From: Moniliophthora roreri
Lineage: Eukaryota > Basidiomycota > Agaricomycetes > Agaricales > Marasmiaceae
Direction of reading: 5' to 3'
DNA: 64,000 nucleotides
Assembly: GCA_001466705.2 (NCBI GenBank)
Contig: LATX02000001.1
Location: 1,054,001 to 1,118,000, forward strand
Every line of letters begins with the position of its first letter. Position 1 is the stretch's first letter. This document shows positions 46,751-59,127 of the stretch, in pieces. The notes under the pieces are model-generated. The model was not told the origin of the DNA. It saw only the letters and a list, made by a program, of their open reading frames with translations, and ran no database searches. The translations under genes and the position numbers were made by a program.

Positions 46751-47798
46751 TTACTGAAGATTAACGAAGAGGCCTCCATCGACGAGCAGTGAACTTCCTG
46801 TGACGTACTTTGCGAGATCACTCGCAAGGAATACGGCAGGTCCAGCAATATCATCAGGCACTGTTGGTGCTCTTACAATCAGTAGAATTTAAGCCGAAGA
46901 GAGCACTACGCACCGCCCAACCTTCCGAGACAAGTTCTCTTGATCATATTTTCGCGCTTTGTAGCATCTGAAAGGTCCTCCTTATTAATATCCGTAGCAA
47001 TTGTTCCGGGTAGAATTGCATTTGCTCGAATATTGTATTTCCCAAGTGCTACAGCGCAGCTTTGCATAAGAGACAAGATGCCCGCTTTACTGTAATAAAA
47101 TTAGCAAAAGATCATGACGAAGATTATTTCCATCTTACGTAGGAGTATAATGGCATTGCAACTCTCCACCGACGAGAGCAGAAATCGAAGAGATGCCGAT
47201 GATGGAGCCTCCTTGGGGGGTCTGGGACTTCATCTGATTTGCACAGGCTTTCAACGACTTAACTATGAGTCCCAGACGAAAGGTGAAACCGGCAGATATG
47301 TACCTTGCACAACATAGAAAGAGCCATCCAGGTTGACTTGCCGTGTTCGTTCCCACGTCTTATGTGGCATGGTCAAGAATTCAGCGAACGGACATATCCC
47401 AGCGTTGGAGACCAGGACATCAATGCGGCCAAAGGTCTCCACGGCAGATGCGACAATCTGGATAAGAGAGACAAGCATGAGATTTATGCCCTATGGGTAG
47501 ATTACGCTCAAACCTTGGTGGATGTCACAGGGTCCGCGATGTCGCCTGGAATAACCGTAACCTTACACGACCCTCCATGCTTCTGCTCAATCTCACGTTT
47601 TAACGAATTGATTTCGTTTGTGGTCTCCGCATCACCAAGGTAATGAAGCACCAGTCCCGCAGCACCATACTTGGCGAATTCTTCGGCACTGGCAGAGGTC
47701 AGCAGCTGGCAGAAGTTGAAGGTGGTGACTCACCAACTGCGACCGATCCCTCTGGATGCTCCCGTAATGCAGACAATCTTCTGGGATACAAGCATCAT
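46751..47798 (-). CDS. Short-chain dehydrogenase/reductase
   Basis: Classical SDR of about 255 residues. Start MMLVSQKIVCITGASRGIGR carries the Rossmann TGxxxGIG motif. Also seen are ETFGRIDVLVSNAGICPFAE (NAG), GGSIIGISSISALVGG with the catalytic Ser, YTPTKAGILS-like text (YxxxK), and a C-terminal PDDIAGPAVFLASDLA-type region ending VTGSSLLVDGGLFVNLQ. The C-terminal pattern resembles sugar-1-dehydrogenases and 3-oxoacyl reductases, but the substrate is unknown. Six or so short introns. The start codon faces the ketol-acid reductoisomerase gene 340 bp away, so the two share an upstream region. Confidence 0.88.
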
Positions 47799-48134
47799 CT
47801 GGGCTGCCCTGAACGATAGGTGGGGAACTGATAGTGATGTTCAGAGTTCAGTTTCGAACGGAACATATTTACTGCAGTAGTACAGTAGTTCTGGAAGGAT
47901 TTCGATGGGCGTCTGATCACTCCGGCTCGTTCAACGGCCCGAAGATTTGTGTTTTGATCACCAACACATGTACTGACACCCTGAACCGCGAATCGGATTC
48001 TTCTGGTCTCCAGTGTTTCCTCACGAACCAAGATTCTTCATCACCTGCTCAGCTCCTGACGATGGATGGGAACATTTAAAATCAGGTGTTAGTCTCATCT
48101 AACTCATCCTCTCACTCCCGAAGGCCTATCAAAC

Positions 48135-49537
48135 ATGTCAGCGCATATGTAGGAGTCAAACCAGCCATGCATGGATGAAAAATTCGACTTATTCTTCTTA
48201 GCTACTACGATTCAGACGCCGACCTTGCTGTCCTTAAAGACAAGAAAATTGTCTTTCTGGGGTAACCTTTCTATTTCCTTGCTCGAGGTCTTTTTCACAA
48301 AACCTGTTTCGTGCAGATTCGGGAATCAAGGATCTGCCCAAGCTCAGAATCTTCGCGATAGCGGGATTCCAAACGATCGCATCGTAATTGCGAATTTGGT
48401 GGACTCGTATGCCGAGGCTGCAAAGGCGAAAGGTTTTCATGTTGAACATGATTTTTCCAAGGCTGCGGCTGTTGCTGACGGTAAGCCATCACCCCAGACC
48501 GAGGCATCTTGTGCAAATCTTCATTGCACCTCATGTAGTGCTCTTCCTTCTTATTCCTGACCAAGTTCAGCCGCGAGTTTTTAACAAGCAGTTCGTCCCA
48601 CATTTGAAGCCTAATACCACCATCGTCATTGCAAGCGGATACAACGTTTTCTACGAGCTGCTCGACTTTTCTCCGACTCAAGATGTAGTCATGGTCGCGC
48701 CAAGGTGCATGAACGTAGTAGGGTATTATCTGTCGGGTTTTAACTAACACATCACAGAATGATTGGATCGTCGGTTCGTTCTCTGTATGAGAAAGGCAAA
48801 GGGTTCCCTTGCTTTGTCTCCGTTGAGCAAGACGGGTCAGGCAATGGCTTGGCAACCGCACTCGCCTTGTCAAAGGGTATCGGTGCTACGAGGGCTGGCG
48901 CGATCGCATCGTCTGCCCGGGAAGAGACAACTATGGATTTGTTTGCAGAACAAGCATTGTGGCCAAACATCATCATGCTCTTTAGGTCAGATAGTCAGCC
49001 ATTTTTTGCTCGATAGCTTTGCTAAATCAGTCTTTAGGGAAGCTTTCAATGTACTCAAGGAGGCAGGATGCTCCGACGAAGCTTTGTGTTACGAAATGCA
49101 AGTGAAGATATCTAGCTCAAAGAGATTGATGCTGAAGTATCGTTCGCAGGTGGATGTCCAAGGAACCTGCAGAGATCTTTGAACGCGCTGCAGAAGATGG
49201 CTTTATTGCTCAGGTCAGTTCATCACTAAGGGACTTGGCTACATCAAACTGAAATTCTTTTGCTGTTCAGCTGAAGCACCATTCCATCGTGTCCCAGTTT
49301 GGCCAGCTCAGCGGTGCCTTCTCACTTGATGGTGCTGCTACTCGCGAGCATTTCAAGGACATACTGCACAATCAAGTTCTTAATGGCTCATTCTGCAAGA
49401 AATTCTCCGAGATAGAAGCCGATTTAGAGAAAGTGGGACCACAGAATCCTCTTCATGAGCTTTATCGCAAGGCGGAAGAGACTGAACTGGCCCAGGCTGA
49501 GAAGCGCGTCAAAGCTAGGTTATCTAACCTTCTCTAA
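48135..49537 (+). CDS. Ketol-acid reductoisomerase-like protein without presequence
   Basis: Related to Ilv5/IlvC, which converts acetolactate-type acids to dihydroxy acids in branched-chain amino acid synthesis. The protein begins MSAHIYYDSDADLAVLKDKK and goes straight into the Rossmann domain IVFLGFGNQGSAQAQNLRDS. DVIFLLIPDQVQP-type text, VVMVAPRMIGSSVRSLYEKG and KGIGATRAGAIASSAREETT follow. The metal ligands appear in TTMDLFAEQALW (DLxxEQ) and in EALCYEM (E...E). The C-terminal knot region is SIVSQFGQLSGAFSLDG to the end. Fungal Ilv5 normally carries a mitochondrial presequence; none is seen here, so this is probably a cytosolic paralogue with a different role. Confidence 0.87.
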
Positions 49538-50102
49538 ATATGTTTATGTAATATAATTACGAGTCCCGAATGAAATGGAGAAACCGTCTTTTATCCTTGC
49601 AACAGATGGTGAATCTCCCGCCAAATTTCGTGCACTGCACAGCCTCTTAAATTTTCTCACTAACGCAAAAGATCGTCTTCATTCCGTGCAACAGATGGGT
49701 ATTGGGGACCTTACATTGGGTGCGTGGTTTTTGCCTGCGAGGAGCTAGCCGAAGGCTGGGCGACGAGTAGGCGAGATAAGGGACACGGACGCCTCGTATT
49801 CCGGGCTGCAAGAAGCTGGCCAAATTTGAAGGTGAAAAATGGCACCTTGCGGTTCGAGTATCTCTAGCCGTGGTGTCTATTCTTTGAGTCTTTAGAATCT
49901 CCTGGAAGGCCGAACTCGTACACGTCGGCGGTTTACGCCGACCCACTTGAACTAGTGCACATAAGTAGTAACGAGGCCGACGAGGCCGAATTCGGAAGGT
50001 GACAGCGTACTTTCCAACTCAGGCTGTGACAATTTGTGACCTAGTTGATGCAAAATTTCTCACGCTCCCTTCTCTGCTTCTCACTCGGCACTGTGAAAGA
50101 CG
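49538..50102. other. Intergenic, no gene seen
   Basis: 565 bp between the reductoisomerase stop and the RBM39-like start. No coherent coding segment. Contains a short direct repeat of GACGAGGCC near 49970-49990 and a weakly CT-rich stretch before the start codon. Probably 3' region and promoter. Confidence 0.5.
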
Positions 50103-52356
50103 ATGTCGCCCACGAACGGTAAAATGGAAGTCGACAAGTCTCCCAGTCACAAGTAAGAGGTGCTTTGAGACCTGATAGAGTAGGTCACTAAAAGTTTTTG
50201 CAATTTTTTTAGGTCCCGCGACCGCTCAACGGATACGCACCGCACTCGTAGGTCTAATAGGTCCTCTTCTCGCGACCGTGGAGAAAGACGAGATCGCCAT
50301 CGTGATAGGGGTGGCCATGAGCGTCGAAGAAGTCGAAGTCGTGATAGATATCGTGACAGAGAAAGGACACCTGAGAGATACAGAGAAAGGGATCGAGAGC
50401 GACATCGGGATCGTGACTCCGACCGTCACAGAGAGCGACGTAGGGAAAGGGCTGAAAGTCGACACAGTCATCGTGACTACGACCGCGAGAGGGACCGAGA
50501 AGATAAGGATCGCGACCGCAGAAGGAAGCGTGCTGACGACATGGACGACCAAGAACAAGGCGAGCGAGCGAAGAAGAAAAGAGTTGAGGGGCAAGATGGG
50601 CCTGACGCTGACGTTTCCATGAGTCCAGTTCCGCCGGGAGACAGTTCCCGAAGGAGAAGTTCGAAGCCTCGGGATCCAAGGGACGAATTCGATGACCCAC
50701 CACGTTACCGGCGAGACAAAGATTATAGGGATGACCGAAGACCATACAGGAAGCGAGACTCATACAGTCCACCACCGAGAAAGTCCGTTACATATCAGCT
50801 ATCTTTGCACCTGCTAACCTACATTATTAGGCGCATGTCTCCTACCTATGAGCCACCGCCGCAGGAAGACTATAACCCCGACGAACCAAAAGAAGACGAT
50901 TCTGAAGCTAGATCCGTTTTCGTATCACAGTTGGCGGCACGTATGACTGCCAGAGATTTGGGTTACTTCTTTGAAGACAAGCTTGGGGAAGGCACAGTTA
51001 TGGATTCGAGGATCGTTACGGACAGGATATCCAGGCGATCAAAAGGGTAAGATTCATCAAAACAAACCTCGACTTACTAATTTTGCTTTTCAGCATTGGC
51101 TATGTGGAATTTAAAACAATTGACCTTGTCGAGAAAGCCATAGCGCTCACTGGGACTGTTGTAATGGGACTTCCTATCATGGTGCAATTAACTGAGTCGG
51201 AAAGGAACCGTTTACATCCAGGTGACGGGTGAGTGCTTAGTGACAGTTCTGTTCGTCTTGTTGTAACCTACTCATTCATGTCGATTAGAAACCTCAATCT
51301 GCCTCCAGGCGTCAGCGCCGGTCATGGCGCAATGCAGTGGGTCGTCCTTATTGAACGCGAGCACAGACTGACCTGGTGAATTTAGGCTCTATGTGGGCTC
51401 ACTGCACTTTAATCTCACCGAAAGTGACATCAAACAAGTATTCGAACCGTTTGGTCCTTTGGAATTTGTGGACCTACATCGGGATCCGATGACTGGCAGA
51501 AGTAAGGGCTATGCCTTCGTCCAGTGAGTCATTCAACGTCCTGTTAAACTCGCAACCTCACGAGCTTCCATAGGTACAAAAGAGCTGAGCATGCAAAGAT
51601 GGCATTGGAGCAGATGGAAGGTTTTGAACTCGCAGGTCGCACTGTAAGCATCATCCTACACTTACACTCTTTACTAAACATTATCTCTAGCTTCGCGTTA
51701 ATACGGTGCACGAAAAAGGTTCCGTTCGATATACTCAGCAAGACTCATTGGATGACTCTGGCGGTTCGTACCACATTTCAAGCTTCCTTCAAGTGACTGA
51801 ACAGATATATAGGTGGTAACTTGAACGCTGCATCCCGTCAAGCACTAATGCAAAAGCTTGCCAGAATTGAACCACCTCCTTCCCTACCTGATCCGGTGTA
51901 AGTGCTTTCCGTCAGTTTAGATCTATACTAAATAGGATTTTTAGTAAACCCAATATTCCAACTCAAGCAATGCAATCTCGCTCTGTGCTCTTGAAGAATA
52001 TGTTTGACCCAGAAGAGTAAGCTGTTCCCCCTTTTCGCCTGACACTATTTTAATACTACTTCACAGGGAAACGGAACGAGATTGGGATAAGGATCTCGCT
52101 GACGATGTCAAGGGAGAATGCGAGGAGAAATACGGCAAAGTCACCGCTATCAAAGTGGAGAAAGAGACTCAGGTGCGCATCATTTGGCATCGTAGCTGTC
52201 CTATGATTGATTGTAGTAAAGGGCGAGATATATGTCAAATTCGACTCAGTCGAGTCCGCCAAAAAAGCAGTGCAGAGCCTTAATGGACGCTGGTTCGGCG
52301 GAAAACAGGTCACAGCAACATTTATTTCTGATGCCATAATGCAGGCCCACCAGTAG
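50103..52356 (+). CDS. RBM39/Rsd1-like splicing factor (RS domain and RRMs)
   Basis: U2AF65-related splicing factor of the CC1/HCC1 family. The start MSPTNGKMEVDKSPSHK leads into a long Arg/Ser/Asp/Glu-rich RS domain after the first intron. Three RNA-recognition motifs follow: RRM1 with RSVFVSQLAARMTARDLGYF and KGIGYVEFKTIDLVEKAI, RRM2 with LYVGSLHFNLTESDIKQVFE and KGYAFVQYKRAEHAKMALEQ, and a C-terminal UHM-like RRM3 with SVLLKNMFDPEEETERDWDK and KAVQSLNGRWFGGKQVTATF. The UHM mediates binding to U2AF and SF3b partners. About nine introns. The stop follows IMQAHQ. Confidence 0.94.
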
Positions 52357-52912
52357 GCACCGGGCAGTTTCGCCACAGACGACGTGGAGGCGGCAGACAA
52401 GGTTCCTCTGCCTTGAAGTCCTGATATTTTCACTTCATCCTATTCTTTCCTGCTTTGATGTCTCAAAAGCATATTCCAGATACATTTACTCGATGCAGTT
52501 TGAAGATCGGGCGGACGTTTATAGGCAGGTTCACTTATTAATGTTCCTTTCTTGCACTTTCTGCCCAGAAATAACTCTTTTCAGACTTAGACTACAAACG
52601 CGCAATATTATGCCTTGCCTAGGTTGATGTTCTATGGTCCTTTGAATTCTAAGAATCTTTGAGACACGTGAGGTAACGAGGCGTTTTACCTTGTCAGCAG
52701 CCACTAATGAAAGATACAAGGTCGACTTTGAATATGATATAATGGTTTGGGCAGTATGAAATGTAGTAGGTTCATTCTCGGACCTGACAGAGCGACGCTG
52801 CCCAATTGTCACCCCTCCACCCTGCGGCTCCTAGACAATCTAAAACTCGTAGGTCTCCTAGTAACATACTTGTCGAAATAATGCAAATGAATAAGAGACT
52901 GGATGGAGTCCG
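52357..52912. other. Convergent 3' interval, no gene seen
   Basis: 556 bp between two stop codons facing each other. No coding evidence; expected to hold both 3' untranslated regions. Confidence 0.5.
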
Positions 52913-55270
52913 TTAATACATGTAACGGAAGGAAAGCGACTTGGGTCCATCACCCAACTCTTCTGTAGGAACGTCGGAGGCTTTCATCCTCACTCCTTGG
53001 ATCGCATCCCTCCTCCTGTTCTCCCATCGCATCCAAAAGCCAACACTCCCCACAAGGAATAAACACAAGCCCCCGAATGCGGCTGGTAGTGAACGTCAGG
53101 CACAAAGAATATAGACATGTTGTAATAACCTTACCAGATGTGGCAAGGGCTGGCACATATTTAGGTTCATCTTGTGCTCTAAACACGTTTGTTGATATCA
53201 AACCGGATGCATTCGCTAATGCGACCATCACAGCCGTCACGACCGCACGTCTGCAGCGTGAATTGAAAACAACGTAACGAATCCATCGAAGAAAAATTGC
53301 TCACCCGTTTTCCTTCGGCGTGTTGTTGTTATACCACGTCGCTACTAACACAGAAGGTGCAGAAGCCTAGCAATAAGATGGCCCATCAACGAAATGCATG
53401 TCGTTCCGAGTGATCTTCAAACTTACCCCCATTGTCATGAGGAAACAGCAGAAATATGCGACATTTCTGTGAGTTACAACGTCGATAGCGCCAAATACGA
53501 CAAATCCCACCAATGTGATGGTGAGTGGAATGCATATATGGATAGAGCGCTCCCTGAAATGATCCGATGAAAAAGCTAGTATCAAAAGCATTACTGTCCC
53601 AACAACCTGTAAATGACGGTCAGCGTGAGACATTCAAGCAAATCTTAGCACGCACATTGGGGGCGACGGTATATAGATTAGTCTTGAGGGTGCTATACCC
53701 TAAACTGGCGACAATCTGAGGGGGATTAGATATAGCAAATGACGCAACTGAGCTTCGAGCACACCTGAGGCAAAAAATTGTTTACGCTAGCCTAGTGTCA
53801 GGTAATTTAGCTGTGGCTTCAGGGTTGTGGGGAGAGTGAAGGGAGAACTAACGAGTGGAACACCGAGGGACATGCTTATGAATGCCCAGACCCAGTATAA
53901 GGGATCTTTGAATGGGCGGAACGCTTCGCGAAGGTTGAATTTTTCATTGATGGTGACTGAAGAGTCGTCAAGGATGCGTCGGCGAGCCACTTCCCTCTCC
54001 TGATCTGTAAGCAGCCACCACGTCGCTGGTGAGCGAGGCAGCCATAGGAAGCAAATGATGGCGAAGAAGACGGTCGCAGCGCCTATAAATCGAGATACAT
54101 AGGCACTGACACTTCCAATGGCATTGACTCACCTTCAATCCAAAACAAATACTGCCATGCATGATGTTCCTCATTCTGCATATGAAAAACACCAAAAGCA
54201 ATCAATCCAGAAAAGGCACCCGCAATGGCAGCTGCAGCATAGAATAGTGCAATTCTAGAGGCCAATTCACCACGCCGATAAAATGTAGACAAGTAGTAAA
54301 CCTTTGAAAAGATGAGAGTCACACGTCCTTCTGGAAAGGAACTCAAGCTTACAACGCCAGGCAGCATGGCGGATTCAAAGATTCCCAAGAAGAACCGTAT
54401 GGCGAAGATTTCTTGTAAGTAAGAGTGAGTGAAACCCCGGAGAGAGAGTCTCCAACATGACCCACCCGAAAAGTTTTTCGCTATCCCCGAGAAAAGTGAC
54501 CTGAATACAAATTCTTTTAGAGGAGAGCAATTAAGCCAGCTTCATAGCTCACATTGACCCAAAGCCAACCATCATTATCGGTAACACACGAGCGGCTGAG
54601 AATCGCTTCACGAAGATTGCGATCGGTGTACCAAACCTTCGAGCCTTGAGCAAAATGCCGAAAAACGAGGCGAATATATTCGGTCTTACAGGCAAAAGGG
54701 AACCTGGGATGATGGACGTCAGTTACGCGCATATGGCCATGAGCGCCATTGAGTACCCACATAGAAGATCATGACCAGGAGATAATACTGCGCAATTTAG
54801 CCGTCAGCGCGAATGTAATGGAGTATACGGGTTTTATCTGACTTGGTTACCCACGAGACCAACGTCCTGATGGATAGTCAATTCAGCCTGAATACGAGAA
54901 CGACAGCTGAAGCTGAAGGTCTATGTACCTTGTCCCAGCCGTCCGTCTTTGCATTCCCGACATTTCCCTTATCTAGAGCGTTGCACAAGTACCTGAACAT
55001 GATTCAGGCCACACAGTTTCAGCAACAGTGCTGTTGAAGCTCACATCATAGTCAGGGGCGGTAGAATGCACCTAAAGCAAATGTCAGTTGCTACCACCAA
55101 TCCGATATTCGATACGAGACCTACCAATCACATTTCCTCAGCAGTGAACGCTGGACGGCAGGATCGACTGCCAGACTTCCTGCCATTTTTTCCAATGCTT
55201 CCACATCATTGGAAGTGTTGTCGGGGAGCTTCTCGACCCCGATCGACGGAACAGAGTCTTTCTTCTCCAT
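52913..55270 (-). CDS. MFS transporter, anion:cation symporter family (Dal5/Tna1-like)
   Basis: Plasma-membrane symporter of small organic anions such as allantoate, nicotinate or related acids; the substrate cannot be read from sequence. The ~60-residue cytoplasmic N-terminus (MEKKDSVPSIGVEKLPDNTS) is followed by RKCDWCILPPLTMMYLCNAL and DKGNVGNAKTDGWDK, the typical first-helix region. GIFESAMLPGV, YYLSTFYRRGELASRIALFY and AAAAIAGAFSGLIAFGVFHM fit helices 4-6. FRPFKDPLYWVWAFISMSLG, FSSDHFRERSIHICIPLTIT and TWYNNNTPKENGRAVVTAVM-type text fit the second half, and the end is FLVGSVGFWMRWENRRRDAI plus a short tail. Around ten introns. Confidence 0.88.
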
Positions 55271-55574
55271 GGCGGGGTATGAGGGGACGAGTCTATTGAG
55301 AATTGCATTCCTTTAAATAATGATACCGCATTTCTGATGGGTCTAGCGTCAAGCCTTCTCCAATGAATGACGATAAGAATGGCACCTGATAGGCCATATT
55401 GGTGATCGTCGTAAGAGTCAATATGGAGGTCGGGACTAGCGGAAAGCCTTTTTACTAGCCGAACAGATTTGGTGCTCACGGACCGCCAGCCCGGGTGGTG
55501 TCGACCGCGAAATTCAAATCATCTTTATCTTTTCTTGTACTAACTACTCAGCACCTTGCTACCTTCCACTTAGC

Positions 55575-56107
55575 ATGTCTGTCGAACGTATCAACTCGTC
55601 TGAGAACTCTCAGTTCACTCGGATCTTGTGTAGGTGACCGTCTACTCACTCTCTATCGGTAGTAAGCTAATGGAAATCCTCAGCTCATGCAACCAAAGTT
55701 CCTGGCCTGATCTTCCTTAGTGGTCAAACGCCTGTCGACAAGGACGGCAAACTCGTCGAGGGCGGAATTCAAGAGCATACTGTGCGTGCGGTCCCATTGT
55801 ACTCTTAGTGATTGCTTTAACGGCCTCCCTACAGGCTCAATGCATCAAGAACCTCGGTAACGTCCTTGAGGCTGCCGGTTCGTCATGGGAGAAGGTAGTA
55901 AAAGTTAATGTCTACCTCAAGAACATGGACAATTTCTCTGCCATGAACGAGGTCTACGAAAAGGTACACTGTGATACATAATCAAGTTTCCAGACTGACA
56001 GACATCTACAGTTGCTTCCTAGCCCCAAACCTGCCAGAACTTGCATCCAAGCGGCAAAACTTCCAAACGATGTCGATGTCGAAATCGAGGCTATCGCCGC
56101 TGTTTGA
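55575..56107 (+). CDS. RidA/YjgF/YER057c family imine deaminase
   Basis: Hydrolyses reactive enamine/imine intermediates such as 2-aminoacrylate produced by PLP enzymes. About 128 residues: MSVERINSSENSQFTRILSH, ATKVPGLIFLSGQTPVDKDG, QCIKNLGNVLEAAGSSWEKV, VKVNVYLKNMDNFSAMNEVY, and PKPARTCIQAAKLPNDVDVE. The conserved arginine in PARTCIQ that binds the substrate carboxylate is present, as is the terminal VEIEAIAAV. Four exons. No mitochondrial presequence, so it is likely cytosolic. The next gene downstream on the same strand is D-serine dehydratase, which makes exactly the type of intermediate RidA removes. Confidence 0.94.
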
Positions 56108-56420
56108 AGAAAGAAAAAAAGATCGTATGAAGTAGTAGTGAAGATTCAATAGGAAACATTCCGAATGCACAAGATTGAGTGATGATCCATCTCTTACCAG
56201 TTTGCCCGGTTTCACACGGATTCTGCATTTTCATACTGCACAGCTGGTCGTGAAGCGTTTAGAGATGGTTTAGGACTTATCCAAGGCATGATGATCGATA
56301 AAGAGACGGTTATTAGCGGGCCGCAAGTGGCAGAAGCTGGTTGTTACACGTGCCCGAGGGTCAATTCCATTTATATAGCGATGGGATTTCTCATAGACTC
56401 TGAGCACCAATTACAAGATC

Positions 56421-57866
56421 ATGAAGCAGACAGCAACACCGTACGCTCTAATCAACCTACCGGAGAAGGAGGCACTGGTGGAGCATTATGTTGGGAAGTC
56501 GGTGGACGACCTCAGAACACCCGCATTGATCATTGACCGCAGTGTATTCGCGAGGAACTGTGCAAAGATGCATGAGAAAGCTTTGAGTTGGGGAACTGGA
56601 TTCAGAGCACACTTGAAGACTCACAAGGTGGCAAATCATTTCCTCTGATCCGCCAAGATTCTCACAAAAGTAGACGGCAGAGGGGACCAGATTACAGCTT
56701 CAGTCTGAGGCGGGAAAGACGAATGCCGTAGTCGTGTCGACTTTGATGGAAGCGTGGCAGGTCGTAAAGGCAGGGTTATTCAAAGATGGAGTTGTCAAAG
56801 ACGTGCGTTTCATCCCATCCCCGGGATACCATTTGTTGACCTAGTACAGCTTCTGTACGGCCTTCCAATCGGATTGAACAAGATCGAGGACCTCTCGAAC
56901 CTTTGGGACGAAGTTGCGCCGAGTGGTGGAATCGTTCGCGTTCTCATAGATCACCCGGACCAGGTCAAGTTTCTTGAGCAATTCGAAAAGGGAAGGTTAC
57001 ATCCACGTCAGTGGTCTGTGTTCGTCAAAGTGGATGGCGGGCAGAAGTGAGTAGCAATACGCGACATACTAAAGGAAAAACCACATACTGACAGGATTTT
57101 CGAAAGACGCGCGGGAGTGCCCACCGCCTCCTCTTCATTCGAGCCCCTCATCAAGGCACTTTTCTCTTCATCCGCGATATCTGTTTTCGGCTTCTACTGC
57201 CACGCCGGTAATGCTTATGCATCGACCTCGCTTCCACAGGCTTCGACGTTTCTATCTGAGGAGGTGGATGCAGTCAATACAGCAGCCGGATTAGCCTTGG
57301 AGATCCTATCAAAATCGAACATAGACGCACCAAGCGAGTCCTTCGTCCTCTCCGTGGGATCAACACCGACAGCCCATGCTGCTAGTGCCGAAACTCGTGC
57401 CATGTTGTCTTCTTTACTGCATGGTACACTAGAGTTGCATGCTGGCAACTATCCCATGCTGGATCTTCAACAAGAACACACTAGTTTGATCCAATCTGCC
57501 AATATTTCCCAAAGAGTGCGAACAACTGTGGTTTCCTATTACCCAGGACGAGGAGCAAACGGGACAGATGAGGCTGTCGTTGACGGAGGTGCAATTGCGT
57601 TCAGTAAAGATACGGGGCCTTCAGGGGGTTTCGGGCGAGTGATCGGTACAGGCTGGCAAGTGGGGAGAATGTCACAGGAACATGGAATCCTGACACGAAC
57701 GGAGCCGGTCAACGGAGACAAACTTGAAGTGGGGGATATTGTGGAGATTGTTGGCCAACATGCCTGTTTGATTGCTGCAGCATACCCATGGTATTACATT
57801 GTAGATTCTACTACAGGGGACGAGAAGAAAGTTGTAGATGTCTGGGTTCCGTGGAAGGGCTGGTAG
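56421..57866 (+). CDS. DSD1: D-serine dehydratase (DSD1-type, PLP and zinc)
   Basis: Eukaryotic fold-type III PLP enzyme that converts D-serine to pyruvate and ammonia, with Zn2+ in the active site. Start MKQTATPYALINLPEKEALV, then DLRTPALIIDRSVFARNCAK, and FRAHLKTHK, which carries the PLP-binding lysine. Barrel strands include EAWQVVKAGLFKDGVVKDIL, RVLIDHPDQVKFLEQF, WSVFVKVDGGQK, FGFYCHAGNAYASTSLPQAS and SVGSTPTAHAASAE. The zinc ligands His and Cys are in VEIVGQHACLIAAAYPWYYI. The C-terminal beta domain ends VDVWVPWKGW. Three introns. All key residues seem intact. Confidence 0.93.
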
Positions 57867-58010
57867 GAGGAGACCTCTAGAGACTTGAGGACTCGATGAG
57901 GAGATCGTAGTCGCTGAATAAAATTATTTGTTGCACGTGGTAATTGAGCCGAGCCCGTCACTGCGCAGTGCATTTCCGATTCGAGTGCTTCTCCTTTATT
58001 TCTGACCACC

Positions 58011-59127
58011 ATGCCCCTCAACGACTATGAAGCTGATGCCACAGAACTTTTAGAAACTTATGGTATGAATAGCCCCTTGTCATCCTGAGGTTTGGGGGGC
58101 TTACTGGCGCTTTTTTCAGACTTTCTCATGAAATACATTATCATTGGTCCGCTTCGTCACTCTTCTCGTCTTATCCCGCAAAGTGCTCATTCGTTGTTTA
58201 GGAGAAGCAGGGACAGGGAAATCATGCTTGCTACACCACTTCACCCACAATTCCTGTGCGTCTCGACCCACATTTTGCTTGATTCTTATTGAACCTACCA
58301 TCCTACAGTCAAAGATCATTCGCAACACACAATTGGCGTCGAGTTCTCGAGCCGGACTGTCAAGCTTGGGGAGAAGCGAATCAAACTTCAAGTATGTCCC
58401 CACGTCGTATAATCAAATCCCTTGTTTTCGAACCTCCACTGTAGTTATGGGACACAGCTGGCCAAGAACGTTTTCGGTTGGATTTCCCTCCGCTGTTTGA
58501 ATGACTCAGGATTGATGTAGTTCTTCAGCTCTGTGACGCGAAGCTATTATCGTGGGGCTGCAGGCGCGATTCTTGTCTATGATATCACCAAGTCTGTATT
58601 TATAAATCTTTCAGTTCTCCGAGGAGGTCCACTCAATGTCTTCTCCTTTATTAGCCGGGATTCCTTCACCAACTTGTCCCGATGGCTAGCTGATGCAAGA
58701 GCTCTTGGAAGCCCTCACTTGGTTACCGTTCTTGTCGGAAACAAATCGGATCGTGAGGAGGAACGCGAGGTGGAGTGGGCAGAAGCAAGTAGATGGGCTG
58801 CCGAGAATGGTGCGTCATGGCTTTTGTTCCCACCCAGTTTCCACTTTTCATCCTTTTATAGATGTGCATTTCCTGGAGGCGTCATCATTAACAGGTGACA
58901 ACGTTGAAGCACCTTTCATGCTTGCCGCTCGATCCATATTGCTCTCGATAGAGTCAGGAGCGCTGGATCCTGAGAAGGCAGGTAGTGGAGTCAGTTATGG
59001 TGATCGCGCCCTGCGGCGGGTCAATAGCTCCAGTCGATTGAGTTTTGGTAGTCTGAGTGGACGACCCAGAAGAGCCAATGTCAAGCTCAAGGTGAAGAGT
59101 TGGGTGCCTGGCACTAGATGCTGCTAA
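58011..59127 (+). CDS. Rab4-like small GTPase
   Basis: Endosomal recycling GTPase of the Rab4 group. Start [20 protein letters not shown], then [20 protein letters not shown] with the P-loop GxxxxGKS. The switch regions are [20 protein letters not shown] and [20 protein letters not shown]; the base-recognition motif is [10 protein letters not shown], and [20 protein letters not shown] is the SAL-type motif. [20 protein letters not shown] and YGDRALRRV match Rab4 very closely. The C-terminal two cysteines (TRCC) are for prenylation. Roughly seven short introns. The tail is somewhat longer and more Ser/Arg-rich than in animal Rab4. Confidence 0.94.
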
